Assembly: GCA_028687935.1 (NCBI GenBank)
Contig: JAQTZE010000015.1
Span: 1-55,915, forward strand
Source: Sulfurimonas sp.
GTDB taxonomy: Bacteria > Campylobacterota > Campylobacteria > Campylobacterales > Sulfurimonadaceae
Direction of reading: 5' to 3'
Length of the DNA: 55,915 bases
Position numbers and translations under genes: made by a program. This document shows, piece by piece, positions 44,783 through 55,785 of the stretch. Position 1 is the first letter of the stretch. Every line of letters starts with the position of its first letter. Below the pieces are notes generated by a model. It was not told where the DNA came from, made no database searches, and saw only the letters and a list, made by a program, of their open reading frames with translations.

Positions 44783-45981
44783 TAATTTACCTTTAATTTT
44801 GCAAACTTTCTTTTCCCAACTTGAAGGATATACTCACCCTTATCAAGCTGTAGTTGCTCATCGGATATTTTTTCTTGGTCTATTTTAACAGCACCTTGCT
44901 TAATATCTCTTCTTGCTTGTGAAGTAGATGGTGCAATGTTACAATCCACTAAGGCTTTGGCAATCCAAACTGCACCATCGCACTCAAACTCTTCAATATC
45001 TGTTGGAATTTGGCTTTTTGCGTGTACATTATCAAACTCTTCTTTAGCTGCGTTTGCCGCTGCGTTTGAATGGAATCTTGCAACGATCTCCATTGCCAAA
45101 TCTTCTTTAATAGTTTTTGGATGGAGAGATCCATCTGCTACACCATTTTTTAAAGCTTCGATGGCATCCAAAGATTTTGCACTGAGAAGTTCATAATATC
45201 GCCACATAAGCTCATCTGAAATACTCAGTATTTTTCCAAACATATCGTTTGGAGCCTCAGTAACACCAATGTAGTTACCGAGTGATTTACTCATCTTTTG
45301 AACGCCGTCAAGACCTTCTAGAATAGGCATCATAAGCACTGATTGTTCTTTACCGATCTCATAAGCTCGCTGCAAATATCTGCCCATCAAAAGATTAAAC
45401 TTCTGATCTGTTCCGCCTATCTCTATATCGCTTTTGAGGTGTACACTGTCATAACCCTGCAACAAAGGATATATAAACTCGCTTATAGAGATAGAAACGC
45501 CGCTCTTATAGCGTTTATCAAAATCATCACGCTCAAGCATTCTGGCAACATTATACGTTGTCGTCAAAGTAAGCATGCCAGAAGCTCCAAGCGGATTGAT
45601 CCACTCTGAGTTAAATACAACATCTGTTTTGGAGGCATCCAAAATTTTAAATACCTGTTCTTTATAGCTTTTTGCATTTTCGAGGATATCGGCTTGTGAA
45701 AGTGTTTTTCTCGTCGCACTTTTACCCGTAGGATCACCGATTTGTGCCGTAAAATCTCCGATAAGAAACTGAATTCTTGCACCATATTTTTGAAATGTAG
45801 CAAGTTTTTGAAGCAAAACAGTATGCCCAAGATGCAGATCAGGAGCAGTAGGATCAAATCCTGCTTTTACCGTATATGTCTTGCCTTCAATGAAATATGC
45901 TTTTAATAGAGTCTCGACTCTTGGCATATCGATGATTTCAGCACTTCCTCTTTGTATCTCACGTAAAGCTTCTTGTAACAT
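44782..45981 (-). CDS. tyrS: Tyrosyl-tRNA synthetase
   Basis: 399 residues. Class I motifs H-L-G-H (in D-L-H-L-G-H-T-V) and K-M-S-K-S ([10 protein letters not shown]), then a C-terminal S4-like RNA-binding domain (about 340-399). It charges tRNA(Tyr). It follows spoT by 20 nt in the operon. Two octamers lie side by side at 45048 and 45060, coding N-A-A-A-N-A-A. Confidence 0.98.
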   Translation of the reverse strand: MLQEALREIQRGSAEIIDMPRVETLLKAYFIEGKTYTVKAGFDPTAPDLHLGHTVLLQKLATFQKYGARIQFLIGDFTAQIGDPTGKSATRKTLSQADILENAKSYKEQVFKILDASKTDVVFNSEWINPLGASGMLTLTTTYNVARMLERDDFDKRYKSGVSISISEFIYPLLQGYDSVHLKSDIEIGGTDQKFNLLMGRYLQRAYEIGKEQSVLMMPILEGLDGVQKMSKSLGNYIGVTEAPNDMFGKILSISDELMWRYYELLSAKSLDAIEALKNGVADGSLHPKTIKEDLAMEIVARFHSNAAANAAKEEFDNVHAKSQIPTDIEEFECDGAVWIAKALVDCNIAPSTSQARRDIKQGAVKIDQEKISDEQLQLDKGEYILQVGKRKFAKLKVN

Positions 45982-46001
45982 ATATATTTATTCCTATTCT
46001 A

Positions 46002-48155
46002 TTAATTTTTATAAGCGTCATCAGTTCGAATAAGCTGAATCACTTTGATTTTTTTCTCTATTTTATTTTTTAATGTTTGAATATCTGATTCTTTAGATTC
46101 AAAACCAATTTCACAGTATTTGATGTATGTATTACTCTCTTTGCCAAGTTCTATAGAATTTATATCTATATTCAACTTCACAAGATAGGTCAAAAATTCA
46201 GCCAAAGCACCCTTTTCATTGTGTAAAGATGCAATGAGATTATAATTATATATATTTAAACTTTCCCATTTTACAAATACCATGGACTCATTTACTTCAA
46301 GTTTTTTTGCTGCTGTATTACACATTTTATGATGCACGTGTACTTTGGACTTGTCTAAAAAGCCCAAAATCTGATCTCCAGTTTTTGGATGACAACAATA
46401 ATCAAAAACTACATCATTGACACTTGAAGCACTAAAAATCTCTATACCTGAGATGGTAGTAGATTTGAGTTTAAATCTATGTCTGGATAAAAATCTTCTA
46501 AATCGGCTGTTTTGGCTGATATCACTCGTATATTTATGAATAACACTTTTAAGATTTTCAATATCAGAAGCTATCCCTGCGCGGTTGTCTATCTTATTTG
46601 CATCAAGCCACTCTTCAACTCTTGCATGGTTAAGATTCATAGCTGTAGCAAGAATGCTTATAGCTGATTTATTATTGATATCACGAATACGTGAATTACA
46701 GTTGATACGCATATTCGCAGTTGCTTTAGATGTTTTTACAGCATCTATCCAGCTACATCGCGTCACGATCTCATCTGCGAGTTTAATCTTAATAATATCT
46801 CCATTTTTAACTTCTGTCAAAAGTGATGATTTTACTCTGTTTATCAAGCATGAATCAGCTTTATTACCGACTTCTGTATGAACTGCGTAAGCAAAATCAA
46901 GAGCAACAGCACCACGTGGCAACATAAAAGGATCACCTGTTGGAGAAAATGCGGAAATATCATCGGAATAAAGATCATTTTTTATCAGTTCATAAAAATC
47001 TTCTACAGATTCATTTTGATACTGTAAGTTATTGAGCCAGTCAAGCTTAATGTTATTACCACCATTTTTATATTTCCAGTGTGCAGCAACACCAAGTTCT
47101 GCTGTTTTATGCATAGTATACGTTCGTATTTGAACTTCAAATATTGTCGTATCATGAAAAACTGTCGTATGTATAGTCTGGTAGCCATTATCTTTTGGTA
47201 CGGCAATATAATCTTTAAACCTTGAAGAGAGTGGTTGAAAGTGGAGATGAATCAGTCCCAAAATATTGTAACACTTTACAGCATCCATAGTAAGAATACG
47301 CACAGCTAAAAGATCGAGTACCTCATCAATACCGATGCCTTTTCTTTGCATCTTGAGATAAATAGAATAACGGTGCTTGACACGAGAGAGTATTTCAAAA
47401 TCTTCTTCACAAAAACCATTTGTCAAAAGAAGTCGTGTGATAGAATCTTTAAATTCACTCAGCTTCATATCTATTGCATGATAATTTGTATCTAAATAAC
47501 TATCGATATGGCGTTTTTCTTCTTTAAAAAGATAACCAAAACTCAAATCTTCAAGCATATTCTTTAAAAATGAAATACCTAAACGCTGCGCTATTGGTGC
47601 GTAAACGACTAATGTCTCTTCGGCAATTCTAAGTTGTTTGTGTGGAGGAAGTGCTCCTAGTGTCAGCATATTATGAAGACGGTCACAAAGTTTGACAACT
47701 AAAACACGAACATCTTCTATACTCGCCACAAGCATCTTTCTGAAGGTCAAAGCAGAAACAACCAACTTTTCATTAGATGATGAAGGGATAAGTTCAGCAT
47801 CTCTAATATTATCTATTTTTGTCAGTCCTTCGACAAGATGCGCTACATCGGTTCCAAAAAGTTTCATTACATCTTCTATACTCGAGGGTGTATCTTCTAC
47901 GACGTCATGTAAAAGTGCTGCAATAGCCATCGCTTCATCATTGGTGATAGATGCAGCAATACTCGCAACTAAAATTGGATGAATAACATAAGGTTCACCA
48001 CTTTTTCTCAGCTGATGTTTATGGGCTTGTATGGAGTATGCTAGTGCGCTCTCAAGCGCTGGGGAAGAGGGTATTTGTTGGAAAAGGTATGCTTTGGCCG
48101 AGTCAACATCGTGAAGATGTCTGACTTTTTCAATATCTATTCGACTCAGCGGCAA
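46002..48155 (-). CDS. spoT: Bifunctional (p)ppGpp synthetase/hydrolase
   Basis: 717 residues, the full Rel/Spo plan: HD hydrolase (H-D-V-V-E-D-T), synthetase (R-x-K-G-I-G-I-D-E-V-L-D-L-L-A-V-R), TGS (about 390-450) and C-terminal ACT domain. It makes and degrades the stringent signal. The start is TTG 48155, 4 nt after the rpoZ stop; no ATG fits. No AAACGCAG octamer in this gene. Confidence 0.96.
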   Translation of the reverse strand: MPLSRIDIEKVRHLHDVDSAKAYLFQQIPSSPALESALAYSIQAHKHQLRKSGEPYVIHPILVASIAASITNDEAMAIAALLHDVVEDTPSSIEDVMKLFGTDVAHLVEGLTKIDNIRDAELIPSSSNEKLVVSALTFRKMLVASIEDVRVLVVKLCDRLHNMLTLGALPPHKQLRIAEETLVVYAPIAQRLGISFLKNMLEDLSFGYLFKEEKRHIDSYLDTNYHAIDMKLSEFKDSITRLLLTNGFCEEDFEILSRVKHRYSIYLKMQRKGIGIDEVLDLLAVRILTMDAVKCYNILGLIHLHFQPLSSRFKDYIAVPKDNGYQTIHTTVFHDTTIFEVQIRTYTMHKTAELGVAAHWKYKNGGNNIKLDWLNNLQYQNESVEDFYELIKNDLYSDDISAFSPTGDPFMLPRGAVALDFAYAVHTEVGNKADSCLINRVKSSLLTEVKNGDIIKIKLADEIVTRCSWIDAVKTSKATANMRINCNSRIRDINNKSAISILATAMNLNHARVEEWLDANKIDNRAGIASDIENLKSVIHKYTSDISQNSRFRRFLSRHRFKLKSTTISGIEIFSASSVNDVVFDYCCHPKTGDQILGFLDKSKVHVHHKMCNTAAKKLEVNESMVFVKWESLNIYNYNLIASLHNEKGALAEFLTYLVKLNIDINSIELGKESNTYIKYCEIGFESKESDIQTLKNKIEKKIKVIQLIRTDDAYKN

Positions 48156-48159
48156 ACGA

Positions 48160-48381
48160 TTACTTTACTGTATCTTTAAAGCCCTTGATGACTACAAGAC
48201 CTTCAGCAAGTTCCATAAGTGCCAAATCAGCAGGTTTAATACTTTTTGTATCAATGTTGATCTTGCTTGGAGATCCATTAGAGATCTCATCACATCTTTT
48301 TGCAACAGCGATTGCAATTTGGTAACGGTCTAAGTGTGGGTTATTATCTAAAATTTTTGCTGTCAGTTCTTCAACTTTCAT
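48160..48381 (-). CDS. rpoZ: RNA polymerase omega subunit
   Basis: 73 residues, the size of the Campylobacterota omega. R-Y-Q-I-A-I-A-V-A-K-R-C-D-E-I and the E-L-A-E-G-L-V-V end match. It helps assemble RNA polymerase and lies between pyrH and spoT, which fits the known link between omega and (p)ppGpp. Confidence 0.92.
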   Translation of the reverse strand: MKVEELTAKILDNNPHLDRYQIAIAVAKRCDEISNGSPSKINIDTKSIKPADLALMELAEGLVVIKGFKDTVK

Positions 48382-48396
48382 GTTATTCCTTTGAAA

Positions 48397-49203
<807 letters not shown>

Positions 49204-49247
49204 CTACTCAAATGCAAAACATTGGCTTTGCGTAAGCCCTCTTTGAA

Positions 49248-49253
49248 TATAAT
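49248..49253 (+). promoter_or_regulatory. -10 box of the protease operon
   Basis: TATAAT 28 bp before the ATG at 49281; a short GGCTT/AAGCC hairpin lies just upstream (49224-49238). Confidence 0.5.
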
Positions 49254-49280
49254 AATGAGAATTTTACATAAAGTGAGTCT

Positions 49281-50594
49281 ATGAGCTGGTACAATTTTTT
49301 TGAAACAAAACCGCAAACGCAGCATGCTTTTGGGCGAGGCACAAACGCAGCTATTTCTCCATATGAAGAAGAGCTCTTTAACAAGTCACATGAAGCTTTT
49401 GAAAAAAAAGAGTTTCTTGATGCCTATGAATATTTTTTCAACTCTTTGCAAAATTTTACAAATGAGATGCCTAATGGCAATATCGTTATACATAAAGATG
49501 AAAAAGAGCTGCGTTTTGAGCTCTATCAGGGAAGTGCAAAAGTAATTGGAACTGTTACTAATACGACTTTTTATGCAGAAGTAGTGATGATAAAAAAAGC
49601 AGATGCAAATGTAGCGCTCAAAAGATATATGCTTGAGAGAAACTATCAGCTAACCTATGCAAACTACTTTAGCGATGAGCAATATATCAAGCTCAAACTT
49701 TTTCATGACAACGCAACTATGAGCCCACAAAAAATATTTTTTCCAATCAGAGAAATCGCGCTCAATGCAGACTTTGACAAAGAGCATATTAAAAGTGAGT
49801 TTAAAGATATTGCGCTTGAAAACATTGGGCATTTAGAGTCATTAGATAGTCAAGAACTTAAGATAAAATTTGACTTTCTCCATGAAGCGATAGAGCTTGT
49901 AGAGCTCAAAGTAGCGACACTTCCATCCAACGACAATGCAGGTATGCAGGCATTTTTATATCTCAATCTCTTTTTTGAACTCGACTATCTTCTTGTAGCA
50001 AAATATACAATCTCTCAGAAAATAAGCAAACTAATTCAAGAATATTTTGGTGATGAAGACAATACGATAGAGTCCAAAAATGAAGAGTTAAAACGCTATG
50101 TAACTGTACTCAAAGAGATGGATTTCGATACATTTTCAAGTAATTTTTACAATGCGAAATATACCTTTCATCTTACAGAAAAGACGTCTTTTGAAGAGCT
50201 CAGCGTTTTCATAAGCGAATCTCTCATGAAAATACGATGGTATAGAAATAACAGATATCATCAGATTATTCCAACTATCTATAAATACATTGCGTTTTAC
50301 ATGCTTTATAACTATGGACTCAATCCGATTATCAAAAATCTTCTGCATCTTTTAGTTGAGATTCAAAATCCTAGTTTCTTTAAAAAACTTGGATATACGA
50401 TGCTGCATAATGAAGAGGAAAACACATTTTCAAAAAGAGCTATCATCTCACGTATTGAAGAGAGTATCCTGCCACATCAAAAACGCTATAAGCTGCTTAA
50501 GCCCTTTGGAGGTGAGCTGAACTTTACAACTATCAACGAGTTTAGCAACAGTTACTATTTACAAATAAAAAATCTAAATTTCGAGGAGATCTAA
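49281..50594 (+). CDS. Unrecognised protein paired with a cytosolic protease
   Basis: 437 residues, no signal peptide and no membrane helix. Residues about 30-185 look like an alpha/beta unit similar to type III secretion chaperone/YbjN folds (K-E-L-R-F-E-L-Y, then K-L-K-L-F-H-D and K-I-F-F-P-I-R-E-I-A-L); residues 190-437 are mostly helical and Tyr/Lys-rich (R-W-Y-R-N-N-R-Y-H-Q-I). I know no family for the whole chain. It ends 2 nt before the trypsin-like protease gene, so the two are surely made together. Three octamers lie in the first 240 bp. Confidence 0.6.
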   Translation: MSWYNFFETKPQTQHAFGRGTNAAISPYEEELFNKSHEAFEKKEFLDAYEYFFNSLQNFTNEMPNGNIVIHKDEKELRFELYQGSAKVIGTVTNTTFYAEVVMIKKADANVALKRYMLERNYQLTYANYFSDEQYIKLKLFHDNATMSPQKIFFPIREIALNADFDKEHIKSEFKDIALENIGHLESLDSQELKIKFDFLHEAIELVELKVATLPSNDNAGMQAFLYLNLFFELDYLLVAKYTISQKISKLIQEYFGDEDNTIESKNEELKRYVTVLKEMDFDTFSSNFYNAKYTFHLTEKTSFEELSVFISESLMKIRWYRNNRYHQIIPTIYKYIAFYMLYNYGLNPIIKNLLHLLVEIQNPSFFKKLGYTMLHNEEENTFSKRAIISRIEESILPHQKRYKLLKPFGGELNFTTINEFSNSYYLQIKNLNFEEI

Positions 50595-50596
50595 GA

Positions 50597-51685
50597 GTGA
50601 ATACACAGGCTATCCTCGAAAAATATATAGAAAATATCATACAGATCATGACGCCCTATGGCACGGGCACGGGCTTTATCATCGATAATCTTATCGTGAC
50701 AAACTCGCATGTAGTAAGCGGTCTCAAAGAGGTCGTCATCAGTGCAAAAAAAGTCAAAAGAACTATTGCTAAAGTCATCTATGATGATCCAGATTATGAC
50801 CTTGCGTTTATAGAGTTTGACTTTGAATTACCAAAAAATAGACTCAAACTCTCCACGATCAACGTTGAAGATGGAGATACAACCATCGCTATCGGACATC
50901 CCTATGGTCTGAATTATACTGCCACAGAAGGTATCGTCTCTCGCGCTTCAAGACTTCAGGGAGATCTTGAATATATCCAGATAGATGCAGCGATCAATCC
51001 AGGAAACAGTGGTGGACCTCTTTTAAACGCAGAAGGCGATGTCACAGGCGTCAATACCTTTATCATACAAAACGCAAACAATCTCGGTTTTGCTCTTCCC
51101 TATTTTTATGTCGCTGAAGCGCTTGAAAATTTCAAACAATTAGGGACAAAAAATATCATCAAATGCCCCTCATGTAAAAACCTTATTGATGAGGAGAAGA
51201 TAGAAAATGATTATTGTCCCGAATGTGGTATCAAACTCGAAGTAGCCAAACTCAGACGAAAAGGCTACACCCCAACAGGAGCCACAAAACTGCTCGAAGA
51301 GATACTCACAACACTTGATATCAATGTAACACTCGCAAGAAGAAGTCAATCTTCATGGAGAGTGGATGAGGGGACTGCACGCATAGATATCAACTATTAT
51401 GAAAACGGGATTATCATAGGTGATGCAAAACTTTGCGGTATCCCAAGTAAAGATATAGATATAATCTATGATTATCTTCTTGAAGAGAATAACAAGCTCA
51501 ACTATCTGCAATTTTCTATTAATGAAAATAGTATCTATCTCTCTTATTTGATTGTAGACTCTTCATTGACGCAAGATGCTGGAAAGACTGCGTTTGAGAG
51601 ACTCTTTAACTATGCAAACAAATTCGATGATATACTCATAGAAAAATTTGGCGCAATCAGACAAAAACGCGATGAAGAAGACTAA
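50597..51685 (+). CDS. Cytosolic trypsin-like serine protease with zinc ribbon and YbjN-like domain
   Basis: 362 residues from GTG 50597 (AGGAG 8 nt upstream). Residues 15-180 are an HtrA/DegP-like trypsin fold with the complete triad His38 (T-N-S-H-V-V), Asp68 (Y-D-L-A-F-I) and Ser138 (N-P-G-N-S-G-G-P-L). There is no signal peptide and no PDZ domain. Cys190, 193, 207 and 210 form a zinc ribbon, and the last 130 residues resemble a YbjN/chaperone-like fold. DegP-type proteases are normally periplasmic, so a cytosolic one with a zinc ribbon is unusual. It may recognise damaged proteins or be a regulated effector; both are inference. Confidence 0.75.
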   Translation: MNTQAILEKYIENIIQIMTPYGTGTGFIIDNLIVTNSHVVSGLKEVVISAKKVKRTIAKVIYDDPDYDLAFIEFDFELPKNRLKLSTINVEDGDTTIAIGHPYGLNYTATEGIVSRASRLQGDLEYIQIDAAINPGNSGGPLLNAEGDVTGVNTFIIQNANNLGFALPYFYVAEALENFKQLGTKNIIKCPSCKNLIDEEKIENDYCPECGIKLEVAKLRRKGYTPTGATKLLEEILTTLDINVTLARRSQSSWRVDEGTARIDINYYENGIIIGDAKLCGIPSKDIDIIYDYLLEENNKLNYLQFSINENSIYLSYLIVDSSLTQDAGKTAFERLFNYANKFDDILIEKFGAIRQKRDEED

Positions 51686-51696
51686 AAAGGAAAAAT

Positions 51697-53649
51697 ATGT
51701 CACAATTTATAAAATTTGAACTCAACTTGGAACACTTTGTAGAAGAGCTCTCCAAGAGACTTGAGAGAAACGCAAAAGAGATCGAGAAGTTACTGCAAAA
51801 TAAAGAAAAAAGTTATGCAAACTTTGTAAAACCCTTACAACTCATGGAAGAGGAACTCGGAAATTTTTTCACACCTCTTTCACATATAAACGCAGTCAAT
51901 AATACCCCGCAAACGCAAGAAACCTATACAAACGCGCTTCCTCCACTTACAGAATATGGGACAAAACTCTCACAAAATATCGATATTTATAAAGCATATA
52001 AAGAGATACTTCAAAAAGAGTCTACTTCGCTCAACTATGAGCAGTTACGTGTATTAGAACTCAACCTCCAACACTTTGAACTAAGCGGTGCACATTTGGA
52101 CGAGGAGACAAAAAGTAGACTCCAAGAGATTAACCTCAGAAAAAGTGAACTCAGCAATCAATTCTCACAAAACCTGCTTGATGCTACAAATGCCTATGAA
52201 TATATCATCGAAAATGAAGCCGATGTAGAGGGGATTCCAGAGAGTGAGAAAGAGGATGCAAAGTTCGAAGAAAATGGTGTTATTAAATATAAATTCACCC
52301 TTCAAATGCCTTCGTACATAGCCTATATGACTTATGGTAAAAATGAAACTATTCGCGAAGAGCTCTACAAAGCCTATACAACCAGAGCTCCACAAAACGC
52401 AGCGATAATCGATGAGCTTTTAGCTTTAAAACACGAGATGAGCAGACTCCTTGGATTTGATAATTATGCAGAGTATTCCCTTGCAAGTAAAATGGCAAAA
52501 GATACACATAGCGTTTTAGAATTTTTAAATAAACTGCTTCAAAACTCAAAAGCTCAGGCAAAAGAAGAGCTTGCAGAACTCCAAAATTTTTCACCAAAAC
52601 AGCTACAAAGCTTTGATCTCTCTTTTTATTCAGAACTTCTCAAAAAAGAGAAATATGAACTTGATGAAGAGCTCTATCGTCCCTACTTTGAGCAGACAAG
52701 CGTCATCAATGGAATGTTTACATTTTTAAATAAACTCTTTGATATTGAGTTCAAAAAAGTAGATGAAACGCTGTGGAATCCAAAAGCGACTTGCTACGAA
52801 CTCTATCTTCATGGGAAGCTAAAAGCAAAACTTTATGCTGATCTTGAAGCAAGAAAAGGAAAACGCGGCGGTGCATGGATGCATAACTGGCAGGCACATC
52901 ATTTAGGCGCAAATAAAGAAGAAAAACTTGCTACTGCGTTTATCGTCTGTAATTTTCCTCCATCGAGTAAAACAAATCCTTCGCTTCTGCGACACGATGA
53001 TATTGTAACTCTCTTTCATGAGATGGGCCATGCACTGCACCATCTTCTAAGCGATGTCAATGAGGGTGAAGTGAGCGGCGTAAACGGTGTAGAGTGGGAC
53101 GCTGTAGAATTTCCTTCACAGTTTTTAGAGAGCTTTGCTTATGAGCCAAAAGTACTCGAACTCTTTGCAAAACACTATAAAACAGGAGAAATCCTCCCAG
53201 ATGCTATGATTGAAAAACTTGTACGCAGTAAAAACTTTCTCTCGGCAATGGCGATGCTGCGACAACTCGAGTTTTCACTTTTTGATTTTACTCTCCACAC
53301 AAAACTCTATCAAAACGAAGAAGTTCAAGAGTTGCTTAATGGTATACGCGCGAAAACTTCTCTTATTCAGGCACCTGCTTATAATAAATTTCAAAATGGC
53401 TTTTCTCATATCTTTGCTGGAGGCTATGGCGCTGGATACTACAGCTATAAATGGGCTGAAGTTTTAAGTGCAGATGCGTTTTATAGAGTTGTTGATGAGG
53501 GTATTTTCGGCTCCAAAAGTGCTGCTAAATATCTTGATATCATACTCAAAGGCGGAGGAGCGAAAAGTATGGGTGATCTTTTTATAGAGATGATGGGTAC
53601 AGAAGCAAATCCAGATAGTCTCTTAAGGTTAAGTGGCATAAAACAGTGA
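51697..53649 (+). CDS. prlC: M3-family oligopeptidase (oligopeptidase A type)
   Basis: 650 residues, somewhat shorter than E. coli oligopeptidase A. The zinc site H441-E-M-G-H445 and the downstream N-E-G-E-V-S-G-V-N-G-V-E-W-D-A-V-E with its third ligand Glu are present, with S-Q-F-L-E-S-F and Y-S-Y-K-W-A. It degrades peptides in the cytoplasm, for example those left by other proteases, which suits its position after the trypsin-like gene. It follows that gene by 11 nt and its stop overlaps the next start (GTGA). Confidence 0.93.
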   Translation: MSQFIKFELNLEHFVEELSKRLERNAKEIEKLLQNKEKSYANFVKPLQLMEEELGNFFTPLSHINAVNNTPQTQETYTNALPPLTEYGTKLSQNIDIYKAYKEILQKESTSLNYEQLRVLELNLQHFELSGAHLDEETKSRLQEINLRKSELSNQFSQNLLDATNAYEYIIENEADVEGIPESEKEDAKFEENGVIKYKFTLQMPSYIAYMTYGKNETIREELYKAYTTRAPQNAAIIDELLALKHEMSRLLGFDNYAEYSLASKMAKDTHSVLEFLNKLLQNSKAQAKEELAELQNFSPKQLQSFDLSFYSELLKKEKYELDEELYRPYFEQTSVINGMFTFLNKLFDIEFKKVDETLWNPKATCYELYLHGKLKAKLYADLEARKGKRGGAWMHNWQAHHLGANKEEKLATAFIVCNFPPSSKTNPSLLRHDDIVTLFHEMGHALHHLLSDVNEGEVSGVNGVEWDAVEFPSQFLESFAYEPKVLELFAKHYKTGEILPDAMIEKLVRSKNFLSAMAMLRQLEFSLFDFTLHTKLYQNEEVQELLNGIRAKTSLIQAPAYNKFQNGFSHIFAGGYGAGYYSYKWAEVLSADAFYRVVDEGIFGSKSAAKYLDIILKGGGAKSMGDLFIEMMGTEANPDSLLRLSGIKQ

Positions 53650-54653
53650 GAGGCTTTCTCTTTTTATGCTTCTTGCTCAGCTCACTTTATGGAGATACAG
53701 TTTTGAAAATCGCCAGCTATAACGTAGAAAATTTATTTGATTTAGAGACAAGTGGCTATGAATATCCAGAATTTATTCCAAATACAAATGCAAACTGGAA
53801 TGCAAAAACATATAAAATAAAACTCAAAAATATCGCTCGTGTCATCACTGATATAAACGCAGATGTAATTGCTCTTCAAGAGATAGAATCCATGCAAGCG
53901 TTAAAAGATCTGCGTTTTACACTCAAACAAAATGGTCTTTACTACCAGTATTATACACTTGCAGATAGTAAAAACACCAATATAAAAGTAGCACTTTTAA
54001 GTAAAATCCCCTTTGTATATTCCAAAGATTTATCAGTAAACGCATCGTACAGCTATAGAGATATACTCGAGACTAAATTCAATATCAATGGGAAAGAACT
54101 CTATGTTTTTGTCAATCATTGGAAATCTAAAAGCGGACCAGAGAGTAAACGTATTGAGTCTGCTAAAGCACTTTTAAAAAGAATCAAAACACTCGGTGAA
54201 GATAAAAATATCATTTTATTGGGTGACTTTAATTCAGACTATCAGGAAAATGTAAAATTCCTCAGAAAAAGAGAACATAATGATACAGATGGAAAAACTG
54301 GAATCAATCACGTTCTTAAAAGCATAAAACAGACACAAAAAGCCCAAAGTACACACTATGAAGAGGGAAACTTTTATAATCTCTGGTATGACACAGATCC
54401 CGAATTGAGATACTCTTACATCTATAAAAAGAATAAAGAAACGCTGGACAATATTCTTATCTCACAATCACTCCTAGAGAAAAAAAATATATATTATATG
54501 CCAAACAGTATGCACTCCTATAAAACAGACTACCTCTTTAAAAAAGAAAAAATATATGGATGGAAGATCAGTAAAAAAGTACCCAGAAAACACAAAGGTG
54601 AAGGTTATTCAGATCATTTACCAATAATTGCAGATTTTACAATCCAAAATTAA
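53646..54653 (+). CDS. Secreted endonuclease/exonuclease/phosphatase-family protein
   Basis: 335 residues from GTG 53646, overlapping the prlC stop. A signal peptide (about 1-16) precedes the DNase-I-like fold: S-Y-N-V-E-N-L-F-D, A-L-Q-E-I-E (catalytic Glu), N-H-W-K-S-K, L-G-D-F-N-S-D and Y-S-D-H-L-P-I. It could be a periplasmic nuclease or phosphatase. Last gene of the four-gene operon; its stop overlaps that of ung by 4 bp. Confidence 0.85.
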   Translation: MRGFLFLCFLLSSLYGDTVLKIASYNVENLFDLETSGYEYPEFIPNTNANWNAKTYKIKLKNIARVITDINADVIALQEIESMQALKDLRFTLKQNGLYYQYYTLADSKNTNIKVALLSKIPFVYSKDLSVNASYSYRDILETKFNINGKELYVFVNHWKSKSGPESKRIESAKALLKRIKTLGEDKNIILLGDFNSDYQENVKFLRKREHNDTDGKTGINHVLKSIKQTQKAQSTHYEEGNFYNLWYDTDPELRYSYIYKKNKETLDNILISQSLLEKKNIYYMPNSMHSYKTDYLFKKEKIYGWKISKKVPRKHKGEGYSDHLPIIADFTIQN

Positions 54654-55312
54654 AGACACCATTGGATTACCTTTTTATTGTGCTCCAATAAATAAGTATT
54701 TGTTTTTGAAAAAGGTTTAGAACCAAAGAAACCTCGATATGAAGAGAGTGGCGATGGATGTGGCGCTTTAAGTACATGATGTTTTTTTGTATCAATAAGC
54801 GACTCTTTTTTCTGTGAGGGAGCACCCCAAAGAATAAAAACTATATTCTCAAAATCATGCGATAACTTAGCGATAACGCCATCAGTAAAACTTTCCCAAC
54901 CCAAACCCTTATGAGAATTAGCATGAGCTTCTACAACGCTTAAAACGCTATTAATAAGCAATACACCCTGCTCTGCCCACTGAGTTAAATTCCCAGATAG
55001 CGGATAAGTACATTGCATGTCATCAACGAGTTCTTTAAAAATATTATGTAGAGAGGGTGGTATCTTGCACGTGTCACAAACAGAAAATGCAAGTCCATTC
55101 GCCTGACCAACCCCATGATATGGATCTTGACCTATAATTACAACTTTTACTTCACTTGGAGTAAGTAAATTAAAAGCTCTAAATATATTTTCATATTTTG
55201 GATAAATAGTTTTTGAACTGTATTCAAACTCGATAGTTTTTTGTAGTTCTTTGAAAGAAGATGAAGAGATAATATCCGATAAAAAAGTGTTCCATGAGTC
55301 ATTTAAAAGCAT
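54650..55312 (-). CDS. ung: Uracil-DNA glycosylase
   Basis: 220 residues, normal length. I-G-Q-D63-P-Y-H-G has the catalytic Asp; G-V-L-L-I-N-S-V-L and A-P-H-P-S-P-L-S are the other family motifs. It removes uracil from DNA. It converges with the nuclease gene and lies upstream of the rRNA genes in the same orientation. Confidence 0.97.
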   Translation of the reverse strand: MLLNDSWNTFLSDIISSSSFKELQKTIEFEYSSKTIYPKYENIFRAFNLLTPSEVKVVIIGQDPYHGVGQANGLAFSVCDTCKIPPSLHNIFKELVDDMQCTYPLSGNLTQWAEQGVLLINSVLSVVEAHANSHKGLGWESFTDGVIAKLSHDFENIVFILWGAPSQKKESLIDTKKHHVLKAPHPSPLSSYRGFFGSKPFSKTNTYLLEHNKKVIQWCL

Positions 55313-55409
55313 AATAAACCTAGTAATATTGTAATTTGAATTGTATTATAAAAAGGAGCAAATAAAAGTTTGATTGATTAATTTAAAAAGGAAGAGTCAG
55401 ATCTGATCA

Positions 55410-55526
55410 ACTAGGCAGCGACCTACATTCCCACACCTGAAAGATGCAGTATTATCAGCGATGAGAGGCTTAGCTTCTGGGTTCGGAATGGGACCAGGCG
55501 TTTCCCTCTCTCTATAGCCACCTAGA
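55410..55526 (-). rRNA. rrf: 5S ribosomal RNA
   Basis: About 117 nt. The minus strand has CTAGGTGGC at the 5' end pairing with GCTGCCTAG at the 3' end, and the universal CCCATTCCGAACCCAGAAG core. Ends are set by the terminal stem and may be off by a few bases. Confidence 0.93.
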
Positions 55527-55785
55527 CAATCAAATATCAATACATAGTTGAGAAATTGCTTTCTCTCGTATATACTCATATTTGACTGTTATCAGTTAGA
55601 GGAGTTTTTGTATATTCTATGCAAGTTTCTACATAGGATATCAATTGGTTTTGTATGTTCTATGCGATTGGTTAGCATAGAATAAAAGTCAACATTGTTA
55701 CTAAATAACTATCTACAGATCACTGTTTACACTAAGTAAGGTAGTGAACAAGAAATGAAACAATAAATTGTTTCGTTAAAAAAAA
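55527..55785 (-). other. 23S-5S spacer
   Basis: AT-rich spacer without a tRNA. TTCTATGC and GCATAGAA (55658-55682) pair perfectly around 9 nt; related TTCTATGC and CTACATAGGA pieces at about 55615-55640 suggest a larger processing stem. Confidence 0.6.

Noticed and set aside
55397..55579. 60-codon minus ORF
   Set aside because: It lies over 5S rRNA.
55527..55785. tRNA gene in the rRNA spacer
   Set aside because: No cloverleaf or T-loop motif is present; only processing-type stems are seen.
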